Shown here piece by piece: positions 34,167 to 43,826 of a stretch of 64,000 nt of DNA. Position 1 is the first letter of the stretch; every line of letters begins with the position of its first letter. Made by a program: the position numbers and the translations under genes. This stretch comes from Bradyrhizobium sp. AZCC 1693 (GTDB taxonomy: Bacteria > Pseudomonadota > Alphaproteobacteria > Rhizobiales > Xanthobacteraceae), in NCBI RefSeq assembly GCF_036924745.1, contig NZ_JAZHSD010000001.1:4402001-4466000 (forward strand), in the 5' to 3' direction. The notes below the pieces were generated by a model. That model was given only the letters and a program-made list of their open reading frames with translations, ran no database searches and had not been told where the DNA came from.

Positions 34167-35525
34167 ATGATGAGCCAGGAAGCGAACGACTTGATTACCC
34201 GCACCGGCCGCAAGGACCCCTGCGGCAAGCTAATGCGGATGTACTGGCAACCGGCGGCGCTGGTGGAAGAGCTGCAGGGTCCGCGGCCGGTGCGCCCCGT
34301 CAAATTGCTCGGCGAAAACCTGGTGCTGTTTCGCGACGAGGAAGGCCGCTACGGCCTGATCGACCGCCATTGCGCGCATCGCGGCGCCGACCTCGCCTTC
34401 GGGCGGCTCGAGAATGGCGGGCTGCGCTGCGCCTTTCATGGCTGGCTGTTCGATGTCAGCGGCCAGTGCCTGGAGACGCCCGCGGAGCCGAAGGACTCCA
34501 AGCTGTGCCAGGGCATCAAGCAGCGCTCCTATCCCGTGGTCGAGAAGAGCGGCATCCTCTGGGCATATTTGGGCGAAGGCGAGCCGCCGGCGTTTCCGGA
34601 GATCGACTGCTTCGTCGCGCCCGACAGCCATACCTTTGCGTTCAAGGGCCACATCAATTGCAACTGGCTGCAGGCGCTGGAAGTCGGCATCGATCCGGCG
34701 CACGCCTCGTTCCTGCATCGCTTCTTCGAGGACGAAGATACTTCCACTGCCTACGGCAAGCAGTTCCGCGGCGCTTCCGCCGGAAGCGAAATGCCGATGA
34801 CGAAGATTTTGCGCGAGTACGACAACCCGATCATCAATGTCGAGCACACCGAATACGGGCTGCGGCTGATTGCGCTGCGCGAGATCGACGAGGAACGGAC
34901 GCATGTTCGCGTCACCAACCAGCTCTTCCCGCACGGCTTCGTCATCCCGATGAGCCAGGAGATGACGATCACGCAGTGGCATGTGCCTATCGATGACGAG
35001 AACTGCTACTGGTACGCGATCTTCACCAGCTACACGGCACCGGTCGACAAGAAGAAGATGCGCGACCAGCGTCTCGAATTGTACGAGCTGCCGGATTACA
35101 CCTCGCGCAAGAACAAGAGCAACGATTACGGTTTTGATCCGCACGAACAGGCGACCGAGACCTATACCGGCATGGGGACCGACATCAACGTCCACGACCA
35201 GTGGGCGGTGGAATCGATGGGCGCGATCCAGGACCGCACCAACGAGCATCTCGGCACCTCCGACAAGGCGATCGTGCAATATCGCCGACTGCTGCGGCAG
35301 GAGATCGAGAAAGCCGCAGGCGGCGAAAAGCCGTTCATGTTCCTGGACGCCGCGCATGCGCGCAGCATCCAGGGCCCGGCGACGATGGACGGCATCGGGC
35401 CGACGCGCGGCTGGGAAATCTACTGGATGGAAGTCGACGTCAAGCGCCGCCGCGGCGCGCCGTGGGCGGCACCCGTGCCGGCCGAGATCGCCGGCAAGAT
35501 CCGGCATTTGTCGGCGGCGGAGTGA
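34167..35525 (+). CDS. Rieske non-heme iron oxygenase, alpha subunit
   Basis: 452 aa aromatic ring-hydroxylating/demethylating oxygenase of the phthalate-dioxygenase type. The [2Fe-2S] ligands are C69, H71, C88 and H91 (CAHRG...CAFHGW). The mononuclear iron site fits D176/H179/H184 (DPAHASFLH). No reductase or ferredoxin gene lies adjacent. It is followed by a glutamine-synthetase-like gene and is divergent from an IclR regulator. The substrate is unknown. Two start ATGs (34167 and 34170) are adjacent. Confidence 0.88.
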   Translation: MMSQEANDLITRTGRKDPCGKLMRMYWQPAALVEELQGPRPVRPVKLLGENLVLFRDEEGRYGLIDRHCAHRGADLAFGRLENGGLRCAFHGWLFDVSGQCLETPAEPKDSKLCQGIKQRSYPVVEKSGILWAYLGEGEPPAFPEIDCFVAPDSHTFAFKGHINCNWLQALEVGIDPAHASFLHRFFEDEDTSTAYGKQFRGASAGSEMPMTKILREYDNPIINVEHTEYGLRLIALREIDEERTHVRVTNQLFPHGFVIPMSQEMTITQWHVPIDDENCYWYAIFTSYTAPVDKKKMRDQRLELYELPDYTSRKNKSNDYGFDPHEQATETYTGMGTDINVHDQWAVESMGAIQDRTNEHLGTSDKAIVQYRRLLRQEIEKAAGGEKPFMFLDAAHARSIQGPATMDGIGPTRGWEIYWMEVDVKRRRGAPWAAPVPAEIAGKIRHLSAAE

Positions 35526-35538
35526 TGGCTCCCTCCCC

Positions 35539-35617
35539 GTCATTGCGAGCGCAGCGAAGCAATCCATGCCGACGCTTGCGGCACTATGGATTGCTTCGCT
35601 TCGCTCGCAATGACGGC
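35539..35617. repeat. GTCATTGCGAGCGCAGCGAA-type inverted repeat
   Basis: GTCATTGCGAGCGCAGCGAA followed by GCAATCCAT (35539-35567) is mirrored by ATGGATTGCTTCGCTTCGCT, CGCAATGAC at 35586-35614. It fills most of the 142-bp gap between the oxygenase and GS-like genes and resembles the half-copy near 5817. Confidence 0.85.
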
Positions 35618-35667
35618 CGATATAGCGCTATTCCAATGCCTCAAGTCAGACTCGCAGGAGCTGCGCG

Positions 35668-37104
35668 TTGAGTTTCGTCGAACGTCACGGGCTGTGGTCG
35701 AAAGAGCAGCAGGAGGCTGCCAGCCGCCTGCGCAAGATCGTCGAAGAGAAAAATCTCGAAGTCGTCAGGCTGTCATTCCCCGATCAGCACGGCATTTTGC
35801 GCGGCAAGACGCTGGTGGCGAGCGAAGCGCTGGCCTCGCTCGAAAGCGGCTGCTCCATTACCACCACGATGCTCGCCAAGGACACCTCGCACAAGACGGT
35901 GTTCCCGGTGTTCACGGCGGGCGGCGGTTTCGGCATGAAGGAGATGGAGGGCGCTGCCGATGTGTTGATGGTCGCGGACCCCACCACGTTTCGCGTGCTG
36001 CCCTGGGCGCCAACGACGGGATGGCTGCTGTGCGACCTCTATTTCAGCGACGGCCGGCCGGTGCCTTTTGCGACAAGACATCTCTATCGCAAGATACTCG
36101 ATCAACTGGGAAGCCGCGGTTACGATTTCGTCGCAGGGCTCGAGGTCGAATTCCACCTCTTCAAGCTCGAAGACGCGCACATGACGCCGGAGGATGCCGG
36201 CCAGCCCGGTAGGCCGCCATCCGTCAGCCTGCTGTCGCACGGCTATCAATACCTGACCGAGCAGCGCTACGACCAGATGGAGCCGGCGCTGGAAATCATC
36301 CGCCGCGACGTGCTGGCGCTCGGCCTGCCGCTGCGGTCGGTCGAGGTCGAGTTCGGTCCAAGCCAGTGCGAATTCACTTTTGCACCCACCAAGGGGCTGA
36401 CGCCCGCCGACAACATGGTGCTGTTTCGCTCGGCCGTGAAGCAGATCGCGCGACGTCACGGCTATCACGCGACCTTCATGTGCCGGCCGAAACTGCCCAA
36501 CGTGTTCGCCTCGGGCTGGCATCTGCATCAATCGCTGGTGTCGCGCGCGAATGGTGAGAATGCGTTCATGACGAAAGCTGCCGGAGAAGCACTGAGCGAG
36601 TTCGGCCGCGCCTATCTCGCAGGACTTTTGGAGCACGCCCGCGCCTCCACCGTGTTCACGACGCCGACCATCAACGGCTACAAGCGCTACCGCTCCTATT
36701 CGCTGGCGCCCGACCGCGCGATCTGGGGCCGCGACAACCGCGGCGTCATGATCCGCGTGCTCGGCGGCGCGGGCGATAGCGCCACGCGGCTGGAAAACCG
36801 CATCGGCGAACCCGCGGCCAATCCCTATCTCTACATGGCTTCGCAGATTCTCTCAGGCCTCGATGGTGTCGATCGCAAGCTCGATCCTGGCCCGTCGGCG
36901 GATACGCCGTACGAGACCAAGGCTGCGCTGCTGCCGAAGAGTCTTCGCGAGGCGGTGTTTGCGCTGCAGGAGGATCCGTTCTTCCGGCAGGCGCTGGGGA
37001 CGGAGTTCGTGGATTATTACGTCCACATCAAGAACGCCGAGATCGAACGGTTTCAGGCCGAGGTGTCGGACTGGGAGCATCGCGAGTATTTCGAGATGTT
37101 TTGA
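35668..37104 (+). CDS. Glutamine-synthetase-family ligase
   Basis: 478 aa type-I GS fold. It has GLEVEFHLF and EVEFGPSQCEFTF (metal Glu), GWHLHQSL (ammonia/ATP region), YSLAPDRAIWGRDNRG and ENRIGEPAANPYLY. TTG 35668 is preceded by GGAG eight bases upstream. It differs from GlnA in spacing and resembles GS-like gamma-glutamyl ligases (PuuA, GlnA-type amine ligases). The next-door Rieske oxygenase recalls aniline systems where gamma-glutamylanilide precedes oxygenation. The amine substrate is not established. Confidence 0.85.
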   Translation: MSFVERHGLWSKEQQEAASRLRKIVEEKNLEVVRLSFPDQHGILRGKTLVASEALASLESGCSITTTMLAKDTSHKTVFPVFTAGGGFGMKEMEGAADVLMVADPTTFRVLPWAPTTGWLLCDLYFSDGRPVPFATRHLYRKILDQLGSRGYDFVAGLEVEFHLFKLEDAHMTPEDAGQPGRPPSVSLLSHGYQYLTEQRYDQMEPALEIIRRDVLALGLPLRSVEVEFGPSQCEFTFAPTKGLTPADNMVLFRSAVKQIARRHGYHATFMCRPKLPNVFASGWHLHQSLVSRANGENAFMTKAAGEALSEFGRAYLAGLLEHARASTVFTTPTINGYKRYRSYSLAPDRAIWGRDNRGVMIRVLGGAGDSATRLENRIGEPAANPYLYMASQILSGLDGVDRKLDPGPSADTPYETKAALLPKSLREAVFALQEDPFFRQALGTEFVDYYVHIKNAEIERFQAEVSDWEHREYFEMF

Positions 37105-37122
37105 GGGGGCGGCGCTCTCTCG

Positions 37123-37247
37123 GTCGTCCCTGCGAACGCAGGGACCCATAACCACAAATGTTTCTGGTTACGACAGGTCGTCGAACAGCTTTCTTAAATC
37201 GATAGATCACGCGGTATGGGTCCCTGCGTTCGCAGGGACGACGACGG
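37123..37247. repeat. Paired inverted REP element, unit F
   Basis: Left copy from 37123 (GTCGTCCCTGCGAACGCAGG, then CCCATAACCAC) and inverted right copy preceded by GATCACGCGGTATGGG, ending 37247. It lies between the convergent GS-like and livF genes. Confidence 0.9.
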
Positions 37248-37254
37248 AGATGGC

Positions 37255-37975
<721 letters not shown>

Positions 37976-37983
<8 letters not shown>

Positions 37984-38755
37984 GACCGACCACCACATGC
38001 TGGTCGCCGAGATAGGCGCGCTTCACTTCCTCGTTGTTCCTGATCGCGTCGGGATCGCCTGACGCGATGACGCGGCCATAGACCAGAACGGTGATGCGGT
38101 CGGCGAGCGCGAACACCGCCTCCATGTCATGCTCGACCAGCACGATGGTGACTTCCTTCCGCAGCTCCTTCAATAGCGCCACCATGCGCGCGGATTCGGT
38201 GACGCCGAGGCCGGCCATCGGCTCGTCCAGCAGCAGCAATTGCGGCTTGGTGGCGAGCGCCACCGCGAGCTCCAGCTCGCGCTGTTCGCCGTGGCTCAAT
38301 TCGGACACCAGCACGTCGGCGCGTTTCGCAAGCCCTACCCGCGTCAGCGCGGCCTGCGCCGCGTCGCGCAGATGCTTCTCCTTGCGAGCAGCGCCCCAGA
38401 AGTGGAACGAGTGCCCATCATGCGCCTGCGCCGCGATCGCGACGTTATCGATCGCGGTAAAATCCTTCAGCAGCGACGTGATCTGGAACGATCGCGCCAA
38501 CCCAAGCCGGCTGCGCTGATAGGCCGGTACCCCGGTGACGTCGCGGCCAGCAAAGTGAATGGCGCCGGAATTCGGCATCAACTGCCCGGTCAACTGGCTG
38601 ATCAGCGTAGTCTTGCCGGCGCCGTTGGGACCGATGATGGCGTGCAGCTCGCCGGGAGCGACGTCGAGCGACAGATTGTCGGTGGCCTTGATACCGCCGA
38701 AGCTGCGGACCAGATTTTCGACGCGGAGCAAGGGATCAACTGAGGAATCAGCCAC
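37976..38755 (-). CDS. livG: Branched-chain-type ABC transporter ATPase LivG
   Basis: 259 aa ATPase with Walker A GPNGAGKTT (about 42-50), LSHGEQRELELAVALATKPQ (LSHGEQ replaces LSGGQ, as usual in LivG) and LLLDEPMAGLG. It overlaps livM by 8 bp and livF by 8 bp. With LivF it powers uptake through LivHM. Confidence 0.95.
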
Positions 38756-39695
38756 GGCTCAACCTCCCGAGCACGCCCATGATGCCGCCGCGCGCGAACA
38801 GCACGATCAGCAGCAACAGCGGGCCCATGATCAACGCCCAGTATTCGGTAAACTGCGACAACAGCTCTTCCAGCAACAGAAACACGATGGTGCCGATCAC
38901 CGGCCCGAACAGCGAGCCCATGCCGCCGAACACCACCATCACCATGAGTTCGCCGGAGCGGGTCCAGTACATTCCGGCCGGGCTGACGAAGTCGGTATTG
39001 TTCGCCAGCAGCGCGCCGGCAAGGCCGCAGATGGTGCCCGAGATGACGAAACAGACCAGACGATATCGGTTGGCATGAAAGCCGATCGCCTGCATGCGCT
39101 GCTCGTTGGAGCGCACGCCCTGCACCACCATGCCAAAGCGCGAATTGATGATACGCCAGATCAGGTAGATGCCGCCGAACAGGCAGCCGAGGCAGAGGTA
39201 GTAGAACTGCACGCGGTTTGAAAGATCAATCAGGCCGCCGAACGTGCTGCGCTTGTAGATGGTGAGGCCGTCGTCGCCGCCGTAGCGCGAGAGCCCCGAG
39301 GTGACGTAATAGGCCATCTGCGCGAAGGCGAGCGTGATCATGATGAAATAGACGCCGCGGGTGCGCAGCGACAGCGCGCCGATCACGAGCGCATACAGCG
39401 CCGACGCTGCCAGCGCCACCGGCCACTGGATGAAGCCGGAGCCGATGCCCTCATAGGCGAGGATGCCAACCGCATAGCCGCCGATGCCGAGATAGGCGGC
39501 GTGGCCGAAACTCATCATGCCGCCATAGCCCATGATGAGGTTGAGGCTGGCGGCGGCGAGCGCAAAGATGACGATGCGGGTGAACAGCGTCAGGATGAAG
39601 ATGTTGCCGGTCAGCGCGGAATAGACTGGCAACAGCGTGAGGCCAAGCGCGACGAGCGCCACGACGACGTTGCGGACGTTGATGTGAGATTTCAT
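38748..39695 (-). CDS. livM: Branched-chain-type ABC transporter permease LivM
   Basis: 315 aa permease with about eight to ten hydrophobic segments. The family stretch NLIMGYGGMMSFGHAAYLGIG is near residues 52-72 and EQRMQAIGFHANRYR forms the cytoplasmic coupling loop. It overlaps livH by 4 bp (ATGA). Confidence 0.95.
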   Translation of the reverse strand: MKSHINVRNVVVALVALGLTLLPVYSALTGNIFILTLFTRIVIFALAAASLNLIMGYGGMMSFGHAAYLGIGGYAVGILAYEGIGSGFIQWPVALAASALYALVIGALSLRTRGVYFIMITLAFAQMAYYVTSGLSRYGGDDGLTIYKRSTFGGLIDLSNRVQFYYLCLGCLFGGIYLIWRIINSRFGMVVQGVRSNEQRMQAIGFHANRYRLVCFVISGTICGLAGALLANNTDFVSPAGMYWTRSGELMVMVVFGGMGSLFGPVIGTIVFLLLEELLSQFTEYWALIMGPLLLLIVLFARGGIMGVLGRLSRG

Positions 39696-40609
39696 CGCTT
39701 GGCGGCCGGAAACAGCCCCTCCGGCCGCACCACCAGGACGATGGCCATCAGCAGATAGATCAGCATCGAGGACAATGCGGGTGCCGCGGTGGAGGCCGCG
39801 GCAGAACTCAACACCATGCGTAAGAGATCCGGCAGGAAGGCGCGGCCGAGCGTATCGATCATGCCGACGAAGATCGCGGCCAGGAACGCGCCGCGGATCG
39901 AGCCGATGCCGCCGATCACAATGATGACGAAGGCGAGAATCAGGATGTTCTCGCCCATGCCGATCTGCACCGTGAGGATCGGCGCCTGCATCAGCCCGGC
40001 AAGGCCGGCAAGCGCGGCGCCAAGCCCGAACACCAGCGTGAACAGCAGCTTGATGTTGATGCCGAGCGCGCCGATCATTTCGCGGTTCGAGGCGCCGGCG
40101 CGGATCAGCATGCCGATGCGGGTCCGCATCACGACGATATAAAGCAGCGCCGCGACCGCCAGCGCGACCACGATGATCGACAGCCGATAGGCCGGATAGA
40201 ACACGCCGGGGACGATCTGCACCGGCACGGTCAGCCAGGCCGGCAGCGGCAACGACAGGCCGGCCGGGCCCCAGACCAGTCGCACCGCGTCATTGAAGAA
40301 AAGAATCAGCCCGAAGGTCGCCAGCACCTGATCGAGGTGGTCGCGGCCGTAGAGATGCCGGAGCGCGATGAATTCGAGCGCGATGCCCAGCAGCAGCGTG
40401 GCGCCGAGCGCCAGCAGGATGCCGAGCACGAAACTGTTCGTCCACGCCACGAAGGTGGCGGCGAAGTACGCGCCCATCATGTAGAGCGAGCCGTGCGCCA
40501 GGTTGACGAAGTCCATGATGCCGAACACCAGCGTCAGGCCGGCCGCCAGCAAAAACAGCAGCAGCCCGAACTGCAGGCCGTTCAGCGATTGTTCTACGAG
40601 GACGAGCAT
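39692..40609 (-). CDS. livH: Branched-chain-type ABC transporter permease LivH
   Basis: 305 aa permease with eight hydrophobic segments. GLQFGLLLFLLAAGLTLVFG and MDFVNLAHGSLYMMGAY (about 10-50) and the coupling loop GASNREMIGALGINI (about 173-187) are typical. It follows livJ after 146 bp and translates into livM. Confidence 0.95.
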   Translation of the reverse strand: MLVLVEQSLNGLQFGLLLFLLAAGLTLVFGIMDFVNLAHGSLYMMGAYFAATFVAWTNSFVLGILLALGATLLLGIALEFIALRHLYGRDHLDQVLATFGLILFFNDAVRLVWGPAGLSLPLPAWLTVPVQIVPGVFYPAYRLSIIVVALAVAALLYIVVMRTRIGMLIRAGASNREMIGALGINIKLLFTLVFGLGAALAGLAGLMQAPILTVQIGMGENILILAFVIIVIGGIGSIRGAFLAAIFVGMIDTLGRAFLPDLLRMVLSSAAASTAAPALSSMLIYLLMAIVLVVRPEGLFPAAKR

Positions 40610-40755
40610 GAACCTAAAACTCTGGGCCTAACAAAACAGCGGCAGCACATCTGCGCCGCCGCCATTTTCTTGTTGGGCGGATGATCTGTCGCAAACCGCC
40701 CCCGGGTCAAGCCCGAGGGTGCGCCCGCGAGATCATGCACCGGTCATGCCAACCA

Positions 40756-41928
40756 TCACTTCATCGGACATTTGTCGTGGAAGCGGTCCTGGTCGTCCTT
40801 GACGATGGTGGCCACCGTCTTGAGCGAGAGCTGACCGTCGGCGTCCTTGACCACGTCCTGCAGGTAGAAATTCTGGATCGGAATGTGGTTCTTGCCGTAT
40901 TTGAACGGGCCGCGCACGGACTTGAAGTTGGCCTTCTCCATCTCGGCCTTCATCTCGTCCTTCTTCGCGGTGTCGCCCTTCACCGCGATAACCGCGCTGT
41001 TGATGAGCTGCGCGGCGTCATAGGACTGCGCGCCGTAGAAGGTCGGGCGCAGGCCGGTGTACTTCTTGCGGTAGTCCTCGACGAACTTCTTGTTCTCGGC
41101 GTTGGGCAGGTCATTGACCCACTGCTGGGCGCCGGGAACGCCGAGCGCGTTTTCCTTCTGCAAGGGCAGCGACAATTCGTCGATCGTAAACGCCGTATAG
41201 AGCGGGATCTGCGCCTTGATGCCGGCCTGCGCGTATTGATTGAGGAACTGCACACCGGCAGCGCCCGGATAGAACACGAAGATCGACTCGGCCTTGGAGT
41301 TCTTGGCCTTGGTGAGTTCGGCGGAGAAGTCGAGCTGGCTCGGCCACACCGTATATTCCTCGCCCACGACCTGGCCCTTGAACGTGCTCTTGACGCCGGC
41401 CAGCATGTCCTTGCCCGCCGCATAGTTCGGGCCGATCAAAAACACCGACTTGACGCCCTTCTGGTTCATGTAGGTGCCGACCGCCTGCGGGGTCTGGTCG
41501 TTCTGCCACGAGGTCGAGAACACGTAAGGCGAGCAGAGTTCGCCGGCGAGCTGCGAGGGGCCGGCATTGGCCGAGATCAGGAAGGTTTTCGAATCGACCG
41601 CGGTCTTGAGCGAGGCCAGCAGCACGTTCGACCAGATATAGCCGGCGATGAAGTCGACCTTGTCGGACTGGATCAGTTTTTCGGTCTTCTGCTTGCCGAC
41701 ATCCGGCTTCTGGCCGTCGTCCTCGTAGATCACCTCGACCGGCTTGCCGCCCATCTTGCGGCCGAGATGGTCGAGCGCGAGCTCGAACGAGTTGCGCATG
41801 TCGTTGCCGATCACAGCGGTCGGGCCGCTGAAGGTCGAGACAAAGCCGATCTTGATGGTGTCGCCAGCGGATGCGGGCTGCGCCAGCGCCAAAACGGTTG
41901 CGCCCGCCAGCCAGAATGCCTTTTTCAT
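40756..41928 (-). CDS. ABC transporter periplasmic binding protein (LivJ/CouP type)
   Basis: 390 aa type-I periplasmic binding protein with signal peptide MKKAFWLAGATVLALAQPASA. The mature domain has IGFVSTFSGPTAVIGNDMRNS and GAQSYDAAQLI, typical of branched-chain/aromatic-acid binders. AGGGGAG precedes ATG 41928. It heads a complete livHMGF importer. The genomic company (aromatic oxygenases and a feruloyl-CoA synthase) favours an aromatic acid or amine ligand over leucine, but the pocket residues do not settle it. Confidence 0.88.
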   Translation of the reverse strand: MKKAFWLAGATVLALAQPASAGDTIKIGFVSTFSGPTAVIGNDMRNSFELALDHLGRKMGGKPVEVIYEDDGQKPDVGKQKTEKLIQSDKVDFIAGYIWSNVLLASLKTAVDSKTFLISANAGPSQLAGELCSPYVFSTSWQNDQTPQAVGTYMNQKGVKSVFLIGPNYAAGKDMLAGVKSTFKGQVVGEEYTVWPSQLDFSAELTKAKNSKAESIFVFYPGAAGVQFLNQYAQAGIKAQIPLYTAFTIDELSLPLQKENALGVPGAQQWVNDLPNAENKKFVEDYRKKYTGLRPTFYGAQSYDAAQLINSAVIAVKGDTAKKDEMKAEMEKANFKSVRGPFKYGKNHIPIQNFYLQDVVKDADGQLSLKTVATIVKDDQDRFHDKCPMK

Positions 41929-42135
41929 AATCACTCCCCTCCTCGTTATCGTACCAGACCCGGGCGACCGCGCTTGTCCCGCGCGCCTCATTATCAGGTG
42001 AGGTATTTTGTGCGCGAAATCGCCGGTCTGCGGCAAGCATGAACCGCTGGCCCGGCTTTGGACCTTCGGCTCATGCCCCCGATGGCCTGCACCATAATTC
42101 GTGGATGGCGGGGGATGGCAAGAACTATAGTGCCG

Positions 42136-42149
42136 GTTGCCAAGGCAAC
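42136..42149. promoter_or_regulatory. Palindrome upstream of the liv importer
   Basis: GTTGCC-AA-GGCAAC is a perfect palindrome, 207 bp upstream of the binding-protein start. The same sequence with TT centre occurs at 50535-50548. MarR-type operators often have this form, so it is a candidate regulator site linking the two loci. Confidence 0.5.
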
Positions 42150-42175
42150 AATTGTCGCAGCCCCGGGGGGCCGGT

Positions 42176-43063
42176 TCAGACCAGATATTCCGCGCCGTCG
42201 ATGACGTAAGGCGCGTGGCGGAAATCCCGGATGGTCGCGACCTTGCCGGCGGACCAGCCCAGCAGCATGAAGTATTTAGGCCCTTGGTCAGGCGCGTTCG
42301 GATCGAACACCAGGATGGCGGGATGTCCCTCGACCAGGCCCGGGACCAGACGCCAGTCGCTGACCTTCGAATAGTTGCCGAAATAGCGGGACACTTCGGC
42401 CTTGCCACGCATGTGGGACTTGCTGACGAGGTCGAGCCTGACATCGTCCGAAATCATGGCGCGGATCGCGTCGAAATCCCGCGCGTTGAAATGGGCGACA
42501 TAGGTGCCGAGGCGCGCGCGGTCGGCATCCGATAATCGCTGTTGCGGCGTGTCCTCCGGCTCATCGGCGATCTCCCGCAACTGCGCGCGGCCACGATGCA
42601 GCGCGGCCTTGGCCGCCGGCAGGCTGCAATCCATCACCTCGCAGATCTCCTTGAGCGAGCAGCCGAGCACGTCCATCAGGATCACGCTCGAGCGCTGCGC
42701 CACCGGCAGGCGCATGAAGGTGCGCAACGAGGTGGCGGCGATCTGGCGGCTCTCCACGGCATCGAGCTGGTCAACGATCATCTCCACCTCCTCACCCGAG
42801 CGGAGCGCCTCCTGGCGGGTGCGCCGGCGCAGGAAATCCAGCGCGGTGTTGTGCGCGATCCGGAACAGCCAGCCTTCGGGATTGCCGATCGCGCCGGCGG
42901 CCGCCTGCGCGTCCACCGCCTTGATCAACGCGTCCTGCAGCACGTCCTCGCCGTCGATGACCGAGCCGACCATGCGCGCGCAATAGCGATGCAGTTTTGG
43001 CCGCATCGCGACCAGCAGGCGCTCGATGTCGAAGGCGGCGGACGTCTCTCGCACCCCTGTCAT
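42176..43063 (-). CDS. ECF sigma factor with C-terminal SnoaL-like domain
   Basis: 295 aa. Sigma-70 region 2 (about 20-90: DGEDVLQDALIKAVDAQAAA, GWLFRIAHNTALDFLRRRTR), region 4 (about 125-180: LPVAQRSSVILMDVLGCSLK...AKAALHRGRAQL) and an added SnoaL-like domain (about 195-295) that in ECF41-type factors controls activity in place of an anti-sigma. GGAGG precedes ATG 43063. No anti-sigma gene is adjacent; a 102-aa gene is just upstream. Target promoters are unknown. Confidence 0.85.
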   Translation of the reverse strand: MTGVRETSAAFDIERLLVAMRPKLHRYCARMVGSVIDGEDVLQDALIKAVDAQAAAGAIGNPEGWLFRIAHNTALDFLRRRTRQEALRSGEEVEMIVDQLDAVESRQIAATSLRTFMRLPVAQRSSVILMDVLGCSLKEICEVMDCSLPAAKAALHRGRAQLREIADEPEDTPQQRLSDADRARLGTYVAHFNARDFDAIRAMISDDVRLDLVSKSHMRGKAEVSRYFGNYSKVSDWRLVPGLVEGHPAILVFDPNAPDQGPKYFMLLGWSAGKVATIRDFRHAPYVIDGAEYLV

Positions 43064-43083
43064 TCTACCTCCGGCAAGCGGGT

Positions 43084-43392
43084 TCAGTTCTCGTCCAGCA
43101 TGCGGTAATTGCCGACGACGGTGGCGGCTTTGGGCAGCGGCGGTTCGACGCAACGCTCCCGAATGCCGCTCTGGAACGCGGCGAACGCCGGAAGCTTCGG
43201 CAACGGGCTCGAGCCGTCATCGGCGGCGGTCTCGACAAAATGGATGAAGGTATCGTCCTCCAGCCGCAGCGACATATAGCGCAAGCCTTCCGGCTGCGCC
43301 GCCTTCAGTTCCGCAAACACCGCCCCGACCAGTTCGGCGTTCCTGTCGGCCATATCAGGCTTTGTCCTGTACCTTATCACGGTCCGTCGCAT
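43084..43392 (-). CDS. Small conserved-type protein upstream of the ECF sigma factor
   Basis: 102 aa, alternating strand/helix pattern (RRTVIRYRTKPDMADRNAEL, RYMSLRLEDDTFIHFVETA) like the dimeric alpha-beta barrel of antibiotic-biosynthesis-monooxygenase proteins; membership is by eye. GAGGAG precedes ATG 43392. It ends 20 bp before the sigma-factor start, so the two are one transcript. ECF41-like factors commonly sit with an oxidoreductase-like gene they control. Confidence 0.65.
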   Translation of the reverse strand: MRRTVIRYRTKPDMADRNAELVGAVFAELKAAQPEGLRYMSLRLEDDTFIHFVETAADDGSSPLPKLPAFAAFQSGIRERCVEPPLPKAATVVGNYRMLDEN

Positions 43393-43492
43393 GGGCTTCT
43401 CCTCGTTGGCGGCTGCAAAGGCAGCGCTTCGATCCCAAGGACGTTTGGAACCGGCCAAAGGATGCGGTGCAGGAAAGAAATATTTTCTCTCC

Positions 43493-43661
43493 GTCGTCCC
43501 TGCGAACGCAGGGACCCATACGCCGCGGCCGGTGTGAAGGGCGCGCGGGGAGACGGCTTCTCTGGACATCCACAGTGGCGGTTAACCAGCGCAGAGCGTC
43601 AGCTACCGTGCTTCCTCGACAGATCACGCGGTATGGGTCCCTGCGTTCGCAGGGACGACCG
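43493..43661. repeat. Paired inverted REP element, unit G
   Basis: Left copy from 43493 and inverted right copy preceded by GATCACGCGGTATGGG, ending near 43661. It sits in the 434-bp gap 43393-43826, which holds no gene I can support; only this unit, a third partial copy and short unique sequence are seen. Confidence 0.9.
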
Positions 43662-43688
43662 GGGCGAGAGGCGCGAACCAATCAACCC

Positions 43689-43716
43689 GTCGTCCCTGCG
43701 AACGCAGGGGACGACA
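43689..43716. repeat. Solitary REP palindrome (unit H)
   Basis: GTCGTCCCTGCGAACGCAGG continuing GGACGAC is a single, unpaired copy 28 bp downstream of unit G. It lacks the CCCATA flank of the others. Confidence 0.85.
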
Positions 43717-43826
43717 GCATCATACGCTTTCGCTATCGGCCGATTAGCAAACGCGCCTTGGACCGCAGGCGCAAATGGCTACATAATCCTATGCGTTGAG
43801 ACATCTTAGAACAGGGGTTGCATCCA

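Noticed and set aside
35668..37104. Housekeeping glutamine synthetase (glnA)
   Set aside because: It has the fold motifs, but spacing and neighbours (Rieske oxygenase, IclR regulator, importer) differ from glnA-glnB context, and no PII gene is adjacent.
40610..40755. Attenuator hairpin between livJ and livH
   Set aside because: A GC-rich imperfect hairpin near 40632-40660 is followed by T-rich sequence on the minus strand, but the stem contains mismatches and bulges and is too weak to call.
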